Below, one piece after another: positions 27,806-37,220 of a stretch of DNA of 64,000 bases. The stretch spans positions 1,798,001 through 1,862,000 of the forward strand of contig NZ_AP027731.1 of the NCBI RefSeq assembly GCF_030296595.1, given 5' to 3'. The notes under the pieces were generated by a model, which saw nothing but the letters and a program-made list of their open reading frames with translations, made no database searches and was not told the origin of the DNA. A program made the translations under genes and the position numbers. Source of the DNA: Naasia aerilata. GTDB taxonomy: Bacteria > Actinomycetota > Actinomycetes > Actinomycetales > Microbacteriaceae. Positions within the stretch are counted from its first letter, which is position 1; every line of letters begins with the position of its first letter.

Positions 27806-27823
27806 CTGGGAACGATACCAGGT
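27804..27823. promoter_or_regulatory. LacI-type operator within divergent leaderless promoters
   Basis: ACC-TGGGAACGATACCA-GGT is a palindrome with the central CG typical of LacI/GalR sites (core 27807-27820). The minus-strand -10 TATCGT (27812-27817) for the GH84 gene lies inside it, and the plus-strand -10 TAGCCT (27823-27828) overlaps its edge. Binding would block both promoters. The core differs by one base from the site at 32757-32770. Confidence 0.8.
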
Positions 27824-27835
27824 AGCCTTTTTCGC

Positions 27836-29796
27836 ATGTCCCCGGCCAGCGACGCATCGGTGGATTCCGCCGCTCTCGACCCTCTTCCGATCCCCTCCCG
27901 CTTCGAGCCGTCGCCCCCGCTACACCCCGCCGAGTCCGGAGTGTCCGTGGTCCGGCAGGACCGCTGGCTGACCGTGTCCGGCCGCTGGTACTCGCTCAAC
28001 CTCCCGGCGGACGAGGCGCTGATGAACCGCTCGCCGTACGCCGTCCTGCTGTCCGAGGACGAGAACAACTGGACCGACATCTGCCTGCTCGCGTCCGCCC
28101 ACCGGGTGGGAGCCCCGGACGAGACGTTCGGGCTCGACGCGGTCGAGGTGCGCGACCAGCGCGACGACGAGGTGACTCTGGTGGTCGCGGCCCGCTCGAC
28201 CGCCTGGGAGCGGCGCGAGCTGCGCCTCCGCTGCACGCCGGAGACCATCGAGGTCTCCGTCGCCGTGAGCGGGGCGGGAGACCTCGAGGACGTCACGCTC
28301 TTCGGCGGGACCGGCACCCTCCGCTCCGGCGCGGGGGCGACTTCCGCTCGTCGATCGGCTTCCGCAGCGTGTTCGTTCCGGTGCCGACGGAGCCCGTCGC
28401 CTTTGTTCGCCCGGCGCGCGCTTCCGCGACGCTCGGCGTCGTCGGAGACGCCGACCCCGGGCGGCTGCACGGCATCTTCTCCCCACCGCCCCTCGCCTTC
28501 GGGTTCGGGCGCAGGGATGCCGCCGGACCGACGGACATCCCGGGCGGCGGCTGGCTGGGCCTCTCGGTCCGCGGCGACGTGCGGGACCTCACCTTCACGA
28601 CCCTCCGCTACGAGCCCCTCGATGCCGGGTTCTGGCTGCGCCTTTCCTACGAGGGCCACACGCCGGTCGACGGCAGCTGGACCTCTCCCGTCCTGGTGCT
28701 GCGTCCCGCCGCCGACGCGTTGGCCGTGATCGAGGACCACCGCTCCGACCTCGTGGAGGCCGGCTTCGCGCCCGACCGCCCGGAGCGCGGGCCGGACTGG
28801 TGGGAGGAACCGATGTTCTGCGGGTGGGGTGCCCAGTGCGCCCGGTCGGCGCACGAGCTGCACGGCACCGAGAACCCGGCAGAGGAGACCGCGCCGGAGA
28901 CGGCGCTGGAGGAGGCCTTCGTCGTGCTCCTCGCTCCGCAGCTGGCCCGGGAGAGCGCCTACGACGAGTTCCTCGCCACGCTCGACGCCGCCGACCTCAC
29001 CCCGGGCACGATCGTGATCGACGATCGGTGGCAGGCCGAGTACGGCACCGCCACACCCGACCTCGAGCACTGGCCCGACCTCAAGCGCTGGATCGCCGAG
29101 CGCCACGCCAGGGGGCAGAAGGTCCTCCTGTGGTGGAAGGCGTGGGACCCGAGCGGACTGCCCGTCGAGGAGTGCGTGGTGGATGCCGCGGGACGGCCGG
29201 TCGCGGTGGATCCCGGCAACCCCGACTACCTCGCGCGCGTCGACCGCATCGTCGCGGCCCTGCTGTCGCCCGAGGGCCTCGACGCCGACGGCTTCAAGGT
29301 CGACTTCACCCAGCGGACGCCCAGCGGACGCACACTCACCGGGACGCCGGGCGTCTGGGGAGTGTCGGCGCTGCACGCGCTGCTGCGCCGCCTCTACACC
29401 GCGGCGCACGACGCGAAGCCGGATGCACTGGTCGTGACGCACGGGGTGCACCCGTCCTTCGGCGATGTCGGCGACATGGTCCGGCTCAACGACGTGCTCA
29501 AGTTCGACGTGGCGGGGCGGATGACGCCGGCCGCCGACCAGGTCGTCGTCCGCCATGGGATCGCCACCCGAGCGCTGCCCGGGCACGTCATCGACACCGA
29601 CCAGTGGCCCATGCAGACCCGCGACGAGTGGCTGGGCTACGCGCGGACGCAGCATCGCCTCGGCGTCCCGGCCCTGTACTACGTGGAGGCGATCGACCGC
29701 TCGGGCGAGCCGATCCGCCCCGAGGACCTCGCCGTGGTGGCCGAGACCTGGCGCGAGTACGAGGACGCTCTGGCTGCGCGGCGGGCCGGTCGATGA
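27836..29796 (+). CDS. Clan GH-D-like glycoside hydrolase (alpha-galactosidase-related TIM barrel; one frameshift)
   Basis: About 653 residues. An N-terminal beta-rich region (~1-290) precedes a TIM barrel with TIVIDDRWQAEYG, GQKVLLWWKAWDP and GLDADGFKVDFTQRTPSGR; the KVDF aspartate fits the nucleophile of GH27/31/36 enzymes. I cannot settle the exact family. The start ATG at 27836 lies seven bases after a TAGCCT -10. The frame breaks near 28335, where a G-run is one short (five, six needed) before the GDFRSSIGFRS stretch. No signal peptide. It overlaps the next gene by ATGA and is under the shared operator. Confidence 0.8.
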
Positions 29797-31667
29797 GCGA
29801 GCCTCCGGACGCCGGCCCGCGAACCGCCTCAGCCGACCTCATCGAGGAGGTCGCGCGCGGCGTCTTCCGGATCCGCGACACCTGCAACGTGTACGTCATC
29901 GTCGCGGACGGGACCGGCGAGCGGACCGGCGTCGCGATCGACTTCGGGTCGGGCCTCGTCCTCGACCACCTCGAGGAGCTCGGGATCACGCGGATCACCG
30001 ACGTCCTCATGACGCACCATCACCGGGATCAGGGCCAGGGCCTGCCCCGCGCCGTCGAGCTCGGCATCCCGATCCATGTGCCGCCCGTCGAGGTCGACCT
30101 ATTCGCGAACGTCGGCGAGATGTGGCGGACGCGGCAGCTCGACAACGACTACAACCTGCGCCAGGACCGCTTCTCGATCCTCGACTCGGTGCCGGTCGCC
30201 TCGACGGTCCCCGAGTACCGCAGCGCCGTCTACTCCGGGGTGCGGCTCCGGGTCCTGCCGACGCCGGGCCACACCATCGGCTCGGTGAGCTACGTGCTGG
30301 AGCGGGACGGCCGCCGGATCGCCTTCACGGGCGACTTCATCTACGGGCCAGGCAAGGTGTGGTCGCTCGCCGCCAGCCAGTGGTCCTACAGCGCGCACGA
30401 GGGGCCGGCGATGGTCGTCCTCACCGCGTACCTCCTGCTCGACGAGCGGCTCTCGATGCTGCTGCCCTCGCACGGGCGGCCGATGCGGGAGCCGGCAGCC
30501 GCCCTCCGGCTCCTCGCCGGTCGGATGCAGTACCTCGTGGACTCCCGGCGCTGGCACCCGTGGGACCTCGAGCAGCGGCTGCGCCATCCGTTCGAGCAGC
30601 TCACCGACCATCTGCTCTACAACTCCACTGCGCTGTCCTACTGCTACGTGCTGCTCTCGAAGACCGGCGAGGCGCTGTTCATCGACTACGGCTATGACAT
30701 GACGACCGGCCTGCCGACCGGCACGGAGCGGGCGGCCCGGCGGCCGTGGCTCGCGTCGCTGCCCGCCCTCAAGCGCGACTTCGGCGTGCGCAAGGTCGTC
30801 GCCGCCCTGCCGACCCACTACCACGACGACCACATCGCGGGGATGCCGCTGCTGCGGGAGGTCGAGGGCACGGAGATCTGGACGCCAGAGAACGTGGCCC
30901 CGATCCTCGATGACCCGTGGAAGTACGACCTGCCCTGCCAGTGGTTCGAGCCGATCCACTCCGACCGGATCCTCACCCTCGGCGAGCCGTTCACGTGGAA
31001 CGAGTACACGATCACGCCGCACGATCAGCCGGGCCACACGCTGTACCAGGTGGCCTACGAGGTCGAGATCGACGGCGTGAAGGTCATGTTCACGGGCGAC
31101 CAGCAGGAGGCGCTCGGCATCCCCGACGAGCGGCACGAGCTCCTCAACTACCAGTACCGCAACCGCTTCCGGATCGACGACTACCGCAAGAGCGCCGAGC
31201 TGTACCAGCGCGTCGGGCCGGGCCTGTTCGCCACCGGGCACTGGACACCGCGCTGGGTCGAGCCGGGGTACCTCGACTACCTGGGCTATGCGGGCGAGGA
31301 CCTCATCGAGATGCACCAGTCCCTGCTTCCCCTCGAGGAGCTCGACCTGGGCGCCGACGGCGTGCTGGCCCGCATCGTGCCGTACCGGGCGCGCGTCGAG
31401 GCGGGGGAGGAGCTGCGGCTCACCGTCACCGTCCGCAATCCGCACCCCTCCGCGGAGGAGGCGACCGTCCTCCCGGTCGTGCCCGAGGGGTGGAGCGTCC
31501 TCGCCGCACCGCCTCCCACCCGCCTCCAGCCTGGGGAGGAGCGGGAGGTCGAGCTGCGGCTCGCCGCGGCCGCCGAACCAGCCAGGCGCGCCAGAGTCGC
31601 CGTTGATGTCACAATTGGCCCACTGCGCCTCGGGCAGCATTCCGAGGCCCTGGTCGACGTGGAATGA
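29793..31667 (+). CDS. Protein with two metallo-beta-lactamase domains and a C-terminal NEW3-like beta domain
   Basis: The product has 624 residues and is intact. Domain 1 (~20-270) has VLMTHHHRDQGQG, LPTPGHTIGSVSYVL and FTGDFIYGPG. Domain 2 (~280-500) has LPTHYHDDHIAG, TPHDQPGHTLYQVAYEV and FTGDQQE, and a final His in FATGHWTPRW. Both keep metal-binding His/Asp residues, though domain 1 has HHHRD rather than HxHxDH. The last ~100 residues (AGEELRLTVTVRNPHPSAEE, PGEEREVELRL) resemble NEW3/CARDB beta domains that accompany glycosidases. It sits between a glycosidase and the LacI gene. The substrate is unknown; hydrolysis of an ester, lactone or phosphodiester of a sugar is possible. No signal peptide. 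Confidence 0.85.
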   Translation: MSEPPDAGPRTASADLIEEVARGVFRIRDTCNVYVIVADGTGERTGVAIDFGSGLVLDHLEELGITRITDVLMTHHHRDQGQGLPRAVELGIPIHVPPVEVDLFANVGEMWRTRQLDNDYNLRQDRFSILDSVPVASTVPEYRSAVYSGVRLRVLPTPGHTIGSVSYVLERDGRRIAFTGDFIYGPGKVWSLAASQWSYSAHEGPAMVVLTAYLLLDERLSMLLPSHGRPMREPAAALRLLAGRMQYLVDSRRWHPWDLEQRLRHPFEQLTDHLLYNSTALSYCYVLLSKTGEALFIDYGYDMTTGLPTGTERAARRPWLASLPALKRDFGVRKVVAALPTHYHDDHIAGMPLLREVEGTEIWTPENVAPILDDPWKYDLPCQWFEPIHSDRILTLGEPFTWNEYTITPHDQPGHTLYQVAYEVEIDGVKVMFTGDQQEALGIPDERHELLNYQYRNRFRIDDYRKSAELYQRVGPGLFATGHWTPRWVEPGYLDYLGYAGEDLIEMHQSLLPLEELDLGADGVLARIVPYRARVEAGEELRLTVTVRNPHPSAEEATVLPVVPEGWSVLAAPPPTRLQPGEEREVELRLAAAAEPARRARVAVDVTIGPLRLGQHSEALVDVE

Positions 31668-31674
31668 GGAAGAC

Positions 31675-32730
31675 ATGCGGTACGGCAGCGCGGAGATCGT
31701 GCCGCCCGACCGCCGAGCGACCATCAAGGAGGTCGCCGAGGCGGCCGGGGTGTCGCGCTCGACCGCATCCCGGGCCCTGACCGGCAACGGCTACGTCGCC
31801 GAGGGCGTGCGGCTGCGGGTCCGCCAGGCGGCCTCCGACCTGGGCTACGTGGTCGACGCGATGGCCCGCAGCCTCAAGCAGCAGTCGACGCGCTCCATCG
31901 GGGTCCTCGTGTCCGACCTCCGGAACGAGTTCTACGCGAACCTCGCGGCCGGGGCGAGCCGTCAGGCCACGCGGCTCGGGTACACGACCATGCTGATCGA
32001 CGACCAGGGCATCCCTGACGACGAGGTGGCCGCGGCGGAGGCGTTCGTGGCGCTGCGCGTGGCGGGCGTCGTCGCCACCCCGGTGTCGGCCGCCGCCACC
32101 AAGTTCCTGCTGCGGCAGCGCATCCCGGTCGTCGAGGTCGACCGCCGGTTCAGCGACGGCGAATGCGATGCCGTCGTGATCGACAACCGGGGCTCCGCGC
32201 GCGCCGTCACCCGGCACCTGATCGAGCAGGGCCACCGGCGCATCGCGCTGCTCATCGACGAGGACGACTGGACGACCGGGCGGGAGCGGCGCGAGGGCTA
32301 CGTCGACGCGCTGGAGGCCGGCGGGCTCCCGCACGACGGCGACCTCGTCGTGCCCACCGGGTGGGACGTCGAGGCCGCGCGAGACGCCGCACTCGAGCTG
32401 CTGCGCTCGCCGGACCGGCCGACCGCGATCTTCGCCGCCAACAACGTCCTCGCGGAGGGCGCGTGGCGGGCGGCCGCGGAGCTGGGCCTGAGCATGCCGG
32501 ACGAGCTGAGCCTCGCGGCCTTCGACGACGCGCCCTGGATGAGCATGGTCACGCCCGGCGTGACGGCGGTCGCGCAGGACGCCTCCGCCATGGGCCGCGC
32601 GGCCGTCCAGACCCTGCTCGAGCGCATCGCGGATCCCGGCGCTGGGACGAAGACGGTCGTGCTCTCCGCCTCGGTGAAGCTGCGCGGATCAACGGTGACA
32701 GCGGTTCCCCGGGACGTGCGCGTCGGTTGA
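31675..32730 (+). CDS. LacI-family repressor of the glycan locus
   Basis: The product has 351 residues. The helix-turn-helix ATIKEVAEAAGVSRSTASRALTG, then YVAEGVRLRVRQAASDLGY and the hinge helix MARSLKQQ, are textbook LacI. The periplasmic-binding-like effector domain follows (IGVLVSDLRNEFYANLAAG, GHRRIALLID, IFAANNVLAEGA, LAAFDDAPWMSMV). Two palindromes with central CG, at 27807-27820 and 32757-32770, flank its transcription unit and are its likely operators. The effector is probably a sugar released by the locus. It is the third gene after the GH-D-like and double-MBL genes, so it would repress its own synthesis. Confidence 0.92.
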   Translation: MRYGSAEIVPPDRRATIKEVAEAAGVSRSTASRALTGNGYVAEGVRLRVRQAASDLGYVVDAMARSLKQQSTRSIGVLVSDLRNEFYANLAAGASRQATRLGYTTMLIDDQGIPDDEVAAAEAFVALRVAGVVATPVSAAATKFLLRQRIPVVEVDRRFSDGECDAVVIDNRGSARAVTRHLIEQGHRRIALLIDEDDWTTGRERREGYVDALEAGGLPHDGDLVVPTGWDVEAARDAALELLRSPDRPTAIFAANNVLAEGAWRAAAELGLSMPDELSLAAFDDAPWMSMVTPGVTAVAQDASAMGRAAVQTLLERIADPGAGTKTVVLSASVKLRGSTVTAVPRDVRVG

Positions 32731-32773
32731 CCCGCCTCCGGGCTGGCCATATATTGTGGGATCGATACCACAA
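32727..32773 (+). promoter_or_regulatory. Promoter TTGACC-17-TATATT with LacI-type operator
   Basis: TTGACC (32727-32732, overlapping the lacI stop codon) and TATATT (32750-32755) are spaced by 17 nt. TTGTGGGATCGATACCACAA at 32754-32773 is a near-perfect palindrome beginning in the -10 and covering the start of transcription, so the bound repressor would block RNA polymerase. Confidence 0.85.
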
Positions 32774-32799
32774 CTCGTGGACCCAGTTCGGAGGACTGC

Positions 32800-33828
32800 A
32801 TGGACGCAGGAGCACGACCGGTCCTCGGCCTTGACATCGGGGGGACCAAGCTCGCGGTCGGCGTGGTGACGCCGGACGGGGCCGTCTCGGGGTTCCTCTC
32901 GGAGCCCACCCGCCGCGAGGAGGGCCACCAGGTCATCATCGCGCGGCTGTTCGCACTCGGCCGGAGGGCGGTCGAGGCCGCCCGCGCGGAAGGGGTGCTC
33001 CGTCTGCGCGAGGACGTCGCGGCGGTCGGCATCTCCTGCGGCGGCCCGCTCGACGCGCGCCACGGCGTGCTCACCGGCCCGCTCCACCTGCCCGGCTGGA
33101 TCGACGTGCCGATCGTCGCCATGGCGGCGGAGGAGTTCGGCGTCCCTGTCGCGCTCGACAACGACGCGACCGCGGCCGCCTACGGCGAGTACCGGTTCGG
33201 TGCGGGCCGAGGCACGAACACGATGGTCTACCTGACGGTGTCCACCGGCGTCGGCGGCGGGGCCGTCATCAACGGGAAGCTGCACAGGGGCGCCGCCGGC
33301 AACGGCGGAGAGTACGGCCAGATCTCCGTCCGCCCCGGCGGCCGGCCCGGGTTCGGCAACCGCTCCGGAACGCTCGAGGCGTATGCGTCGGGGACCGCCA
33401 TCGCGCAGCGCGCGACGGAGGCCGTCGCGGCGCTCGCGGGGACCGGACGCTCGAGCACGCTGTCAGCGCTCGCCGCCATCCGCGCCGAGGACGTCTCCGC
33501 GGCGGCCCGCGACGGCGACGAGGTGGCCCGCGAGATCTGGGACGAGACCGTCGACGTGCTCGCGCTCGCGGTCACCGACCTCGTCAACATCCTCGAGCCG
33601 GACCTCGTCGTCCTGGGCGGCGGCGTCACGCGCGCCGGCGCCATGCTCCTCGATCCGCTCCGCGAATCGGTGCTCGACTCGGCGATGCCGCCGGCCGCGG
33701 CGGCGGTCCGCATCGAGCTGGCCCAGCTCGGCGACACCGTGGGTGTCGTCGGAGCCGGAGCCATCGCCTTCGACACCGCGGCCTCGGCCGCTCCCGCAAC
33801 CACGACCCCTCAGGATGTGCATGTCTGA
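32800..33828 (+). CDS. ROK-family sugar kinase lacking the usual zinc motif
   Basis: The product has 342 residues. VLGLDIGGTKLAVGVVT is the ATP phosphate loop, ALDNDATAAAYGEYRFG carries the catalytic Asp, and VYLTVSTGVGGGAVIN and ILEPDLVVLGGGVTRAG complete the fold. The ROK zinc-binding segment is changed: the GExGH position reads GGEYGQI and the Cys-rich CxCGxxGCxE segment reads GFGNRSGTLEAYASG, with no Cys. The enzyme may therefore lack the structural zinc. A GGAGG site lies six bases before the ATG. First gene of the operator-controlled unit with an SIS isomerase and two glycosidases; likely phosphorylates the sugar they release. Confidence 0.88.
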   Translation: MDAGARPVLGLDIGGTKLAVGVVTPDGAVSGFLSEPTRREEGHQVIIARLFALGRRAVEAARAEGVLRLREDVAAVGISCGGPLDARHGVLTGPLHLPGWIDVPIVAMAAEEFGVPVALDNDATAAAYGEYRFGAGRGTNTMVYLTVSTGVGGGAVINGKLHRGAAGNGGEYGQISVRPGGRPGFGNRSGTLEAYASGTAIAQRATEAVAALAGTGRSSTLSALAAIRAEDVSAAARDGDEVAREIWDETVDVLALAVTDLVNILEPDLVVLGGGVTRAGAMLLDPLRESVLDSAMPPAAAAVRIELAQLGDTVGVVGAGAIAFDTAASAAPATTTPQDVHV

Positions 33829-34414
33829 CGCCCCCGCCCGCGACTGGATGAACGATCAGCTGGACGACCTCGTCGCCTCGGCACGGGCGATGGAGGAGCT
33901 GCTGCCGACCGCGCGTTCGGTGGCGGACCTCCTGATCGACGCCTACGGCAAGGGCGGCATCCTCTACACGTTCGGCAACGGCGGAAGCGCCGCGGACGCG
34001 CAGCACTTCTCCGAGGAGCTCGTCGGCCACTACAAGCGCGACCGGCGGCCGCTCGGAGCGGTCAACCTCGCCGCCGATCCGATGGTCCTCACCTGCATCG
34101 CGAACGACTACTCGTACGACGAGGTGTTCTCGCGCCCGGTCGAGGGGCTCGCGCGGCCGGGCGACGTCGTCGCCGCCTTCACGACGAGCGGCAAGTCGCC
34201 GAATGTGGTCGCCGCGCTGCAGGCCGCGCGCCGGGCGGGCGCCACCACCGTGCTCTTCGCCGGCGGCGACGGCGGTCCGTCACTCCAGCACGCCGACCAC
34301 GTCCTGCTCGCCCCCTCCTCGGCGGCACCCCGCATCCAGGAGCTCCACACGTTCCTGCTGCACGTGATCTGCGAAGCGGTCGACGCCTGGGCGGCCGGGG
34401 AGAGCGCCGCGTGA
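33821..34414 (+). CDS. SIS-domain sugar isomerase (phosphoheptose isomerase-like)
   Basis: The product has 197 residues. DLLIDAYGKGGILYTFGNGG plus SAADAQHFSEELVGH is the GmhA-type SIS motif, followed by DVVAAFTTSGKSPNV and IQELHTFLLHVICE. GmhA converts sedoheptulose 7-phosphate to a heptose phosphate; related proteins act on other ketose/aldose phosphates. No heptose pathway genes are nearby, and the position between a ROK kinase and a GH38 mannosidase suggests isomerisation of the phosphorylated sugar from this locus. ATG 33821 is favoured over 33815 because of spacing from the AGG box; both overlap the ROK gene end. The stop overlaps the next GTG. Confidence 0.8.
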   Translation: MSDAPARDWMNDQLDDLVASARAMEELLPTARSVADLLIDAYGKGGILYTFGNGGSAADAQHFSEELVGHYKRDRRPLGAVNLAADPMVLTCIANDYSYDEVFSRPVEGLARPGDVVAAFTTSGKSPNVVAALQAARRAGATTVLFAGGDGGPSLQHADHVLLAPSSAAPRIQELHTFLLHVICEAVDAWAAGESAA

Positions 34415-37203
34415 GCGCGCCCGACGGAGCCCGTCCCTACGGCGGCGCACCCCTCACGAGCGCCGACACGGCGGGGCTCGACAGCCTCCGGAGCGGCCGC
34501 GCGCCGGTGGCGAACGCGCCGGCAGGCCCGCAGCCCCGCGACCTGACGCCGCAGCCCCGGCCGGCCTCCACGCCGGATCGCACGCTGTACATGATCGGCA
34601 ACGCGCACCTCGACCCGGTGTGGCTGTGGCCCTGGCAGGAGGGCTACCAGGAGGCCCGAGCCACCTTCAAGTCCGTGATCGACCGCATGGACGAGTACCC
34701 CGACTTCATCTTCACGTGCGACCAGATCGTGCTGCTCAGCTGGGTCGAGGAGCAGGATCCGGAACTGTTCGCGCGCATCCAGGAGCGCGTCGCCGAGGGG
34801 CGCTGGGTGAACGCGGGCGGCTGGTGGGTCGAACCCGACTGCAACATGCCGATGGGGGAGTCCTTCGCGCGACAGGGCCTGTACGGCCAGCGCTACCTGC
34901 AGTCACGGTTCGGCAAGCCGGCGACCGTCGGCATGAACGTCGACCCGTTCGGGCACAACGCGATGCTTCCCCAGATCCTCCGCGGGCAGGGGATGGACTC
35001 GTACACGTTCCTGCGCCCGGGCCCGCACGAGAGCATCCTCGAGGAGACGCTGTTCCAGTGGGAGGCGCCGGACGGCAGCCGCGTGCTCGGCTACCGCATC
35101 CCGCACGAGTACGGCAGCCCGCCCGGCTCGGTGGACGGCCAGACGGACAAGTCGCTCGGCGCGATGGACCGCACCATAGGCGACGCGATGATCTTCTACG
35201 GCGTCGGCAACCACGGCGGCGGCCCCACCAAGGCCAACATCGAGTCGATCTACCGGTACGACCGGATGGGCTCATTCGGAAGGATGCAGATGGCCTCACC
35301 GCGCCGCTTCTTCGACGAGGTGCTCGCGCGCGGCCAGAGCTATCTCGACGCGCTGCCCGTCGTGCGGGACGACCTCCAGCACCACGCTCCCGGCTGCTAC
35401 TCGGCGCACTCCGGCATCAAGGCGTGGCAGCGCCGCGCCCAGTACGCGGTGCTCACCGCCGAGCGCTGGGCGGCCGTGGCCTCCCTGCAGGCCGGCCTCG
35501 CCTACCCGCGGGCCGACCTCGAGCGGGCCTGGAAGCAGATCCTCTTCAACCAGTTCCACGACATCCTGCCGGGCTCCGCGATCGAGTCCTCCTACGACGA
35601 CGCGCGCGACCAGCTCGGCGAGGCGGTCGCCATCGCCAAGCGGATCACGACCCTCGCGCACAACACGATCGCGCGGCAGATCGACATCCCGCTCGATGCG
35701 ACCACGCAGCCGGTCATCGTGTTCAACCCGCACCCCTGGCCCGTCGAGACGGACGTCGACCTGCAGTTCGGCGGCAAGCCGACCGGCGCGCACGTGGTGG
35801 ACGAGGACGGGAACACCGTCCTGTCGCAGCGCAGCCAGTCCACGGCGACGACCGACGACAAGAGCCGCGGGGCACTCGTCTTCCGGGCCGAGCTCCCTGC
35901 GCTGGGCTACCGCGTCTACCGACTGCTGCCGGGCGACCCGGCTCCGCTCGCCGACTCCCCGCTCGAGGTCAGCGAGACGGTGCTGGAGAACGCGCACGCC
36001 CGCATCGAGATCGACCCGGAGACCGGCTGGCTGTCGTCCTACCTCCTCAAGGAGAGCGGGATCGACGTGCTCGCCGGCACCGACCCGTCCACCCACACGC
36101 AGGTGAACGAGGACCCGACGGACACCTGGGGTCACCGCGTCCTCTCCTACGCCTGGCCGGGAGTCGCGATGAAGGTGGAGCGGATCTACGTCCGCGAGAC
36201 CGGACCGCTGCGCTCCCGCGTGCGGATCGAGCGCTCCTGGGGCCGGTCGACCTTCGTGGAGGAGCTGGTCCTCGACGCCGACAGCCCGTTCCTCACCGTT
36301 AACGCCACGCTGGACTGGCGCGAGCCGGCGCACCTGCTGAAGCTCCGCTTCCCGGTCGCGCTCGAGAACCCGGCAGGCACGTACGAGATCCCGTTCGGGA
36401 CTCTCGAGCGCCCCGTCGACGGAGCTGAGGAGCCGGCGCAGGCGTGGGTGGACCTCACCGGGACGCTGGGCGGAGCGCCCGCGGGCCTCACCGTCGTCAC
36501 CACCAACAAGCACGGCTTCGACGTGTCCCCGGCCGCCGACGGCGGCACCCCCAGCATCGGCGTCACCGCTGTCCGGAGCCCCGTCTACTCCTGGCACGAC
36601 CCGCGCCTGCTCTCCGACGAGAGCGTGTACGCCTACCAGGACCAGGGCGTCCAGCGCTTCAGCTACCGGCTGGTGCCGCACGCCGGGAACTGGCGAACCG
36701 CTCAGCCCGCGCGGATCGCGGCGCTGCTCGGCCAGCCGGTCCGCGCGCAGCTCGAGTCGTTCCACGAGGGCACGCTGCCGTCCCGCCTGTCCTTCCTGTC
36801 GGACGGGGGCGGACAGGTCATGGTCACCGCGGTGAAGGGCAGCGAGGATCCCTCGGACGCCCCGGGCGGCGCCGACCTCATCGTCCGAGCCGTCGAGACG
36901 ACGGGCGCGCCCGCCTCGGTGACGCTCGACCTGCCGCTCGTGGGCCGAACGCTTTCCGCGGAGTTCGGTCCGAGCCAGATCCGCACCTTCCGCATCCCGG
37001 CCGATCCGTCGGCCGAGGTGGTCGAGGTGGACCTCGTGGAGTGGCCGCTCGACGCCCGTCCGGCGACCGAGGGGGAGGCGCCGGGCGAGCCCGACGCCGA
37101 GCCGACGGCGCCCGGGGAGCCGGTCGCCGAGGGGGAGACGCTCACCCCGGCGGAGCGCATCGGCACCGACGACTCAGCGGCCTTCCCCGGCGAGCAGCAG
37201 TAG
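34411..37203 (+). CDS. Glycoside hydrolase family 38 alpha-mannosidase
   Basis: The product has 930 residues. MIGNAHLDPVWLWPWQEGY holds the metal-binding His ~66 and Asp ~68; NVDPFGHNAMLPQI holds the nucleophile Asp ~178; GVGNHGGGPTKANI and FNQFHDILPGSAI are further GH38 motifs. A three-helix middle domain and large beta C-terminal domains (from ~430) follow, and the final ~60 residues are acidic and Pro-rich (EGEAPGEPDAEPTAPGEP). Enzymes of this family remove alpha-mannose with a bound zinc. No signal peptide is seen, so it likely works in the cytosol. GTG at 34411 overlaps the SIS stop. Confidence 0.92.
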   Translation: MSAPDGARPYGGAPLTSADTAGLDSLRSGRAPVANAPAGPQPRDLTPQPRPASTPDRTLYMIGNAHLDPVWLWPWQEGYQEARATFKSVIDRMDEYPDFIFTCDQIVLLSWVEEQDPELFARIQERVAEGRWVNAGGWWVEPDCNMPMGESFARQGLYGQRYLQSRFGKPATVGMNVDPFGHNAMLPQILRGQGMDSYTFLRPGPHESILEETLFQWEAPDGSRVLGYRIPHEYGSPPGSVDGQTDKSLGAMDRTIGDAMIFYGVGNHGGGPTKANIESIYRYDRMGSFGRMQMASPRRFFDEVLARGQSYLDALPVVRDDLQHHAPGCYSAHSGIKAWQRRAQYAVLTAERWAAVASLQAGLAYPRADLERAWKQILFNQFHDILPGSAIESSYDDARDQLGEAVAIAKRITTLAHNTIARQIDIPLDATTQPVIVFNPHPWPVETDVDLQFGGKPTGAHVVDEDGNTVLSQRSQSTATTDDKSRGALVFRAELPALGYRVYRLLPGDPAPLADSPLEVSETVLENAHARIEIDPETGWLSSYLLKESGIDVLAGTDPSTHTQVNEDPTDTWGHRVLSYAWPGVAMKVERIYVRETGPLRSRVRIERSWGRSTFVEELVLDADSPFLTVNATLDWREPAHLLKLRFPVALENPAGTYEIPFGTLERPVDGAEEPAQAWVDLTGTLGGAPAGLTVVTTNKHGFDVSPAADGGTPSIGVTAVRSPVYSWHDPRLLSDESVYAYQDQGVQRFSYRLVPHAGNWRTAQPARIAALLGQPVRAQLESFHEGTLPSRLSFLSDGGGQVMVTAVKGSEDPSDAPGGADLIVRAVETTGAPASVTLDLPLVGRTLSAEFGPSQIRTFRIPADPSAEVVEVDLVEWPLDARPATEGEAPGEPDAEPTAPGEPVAEGETLTPAERIGTDDSAAFPGEQQ

Positions 37204-37220
37204 GCCGGCACCGGAACCCC

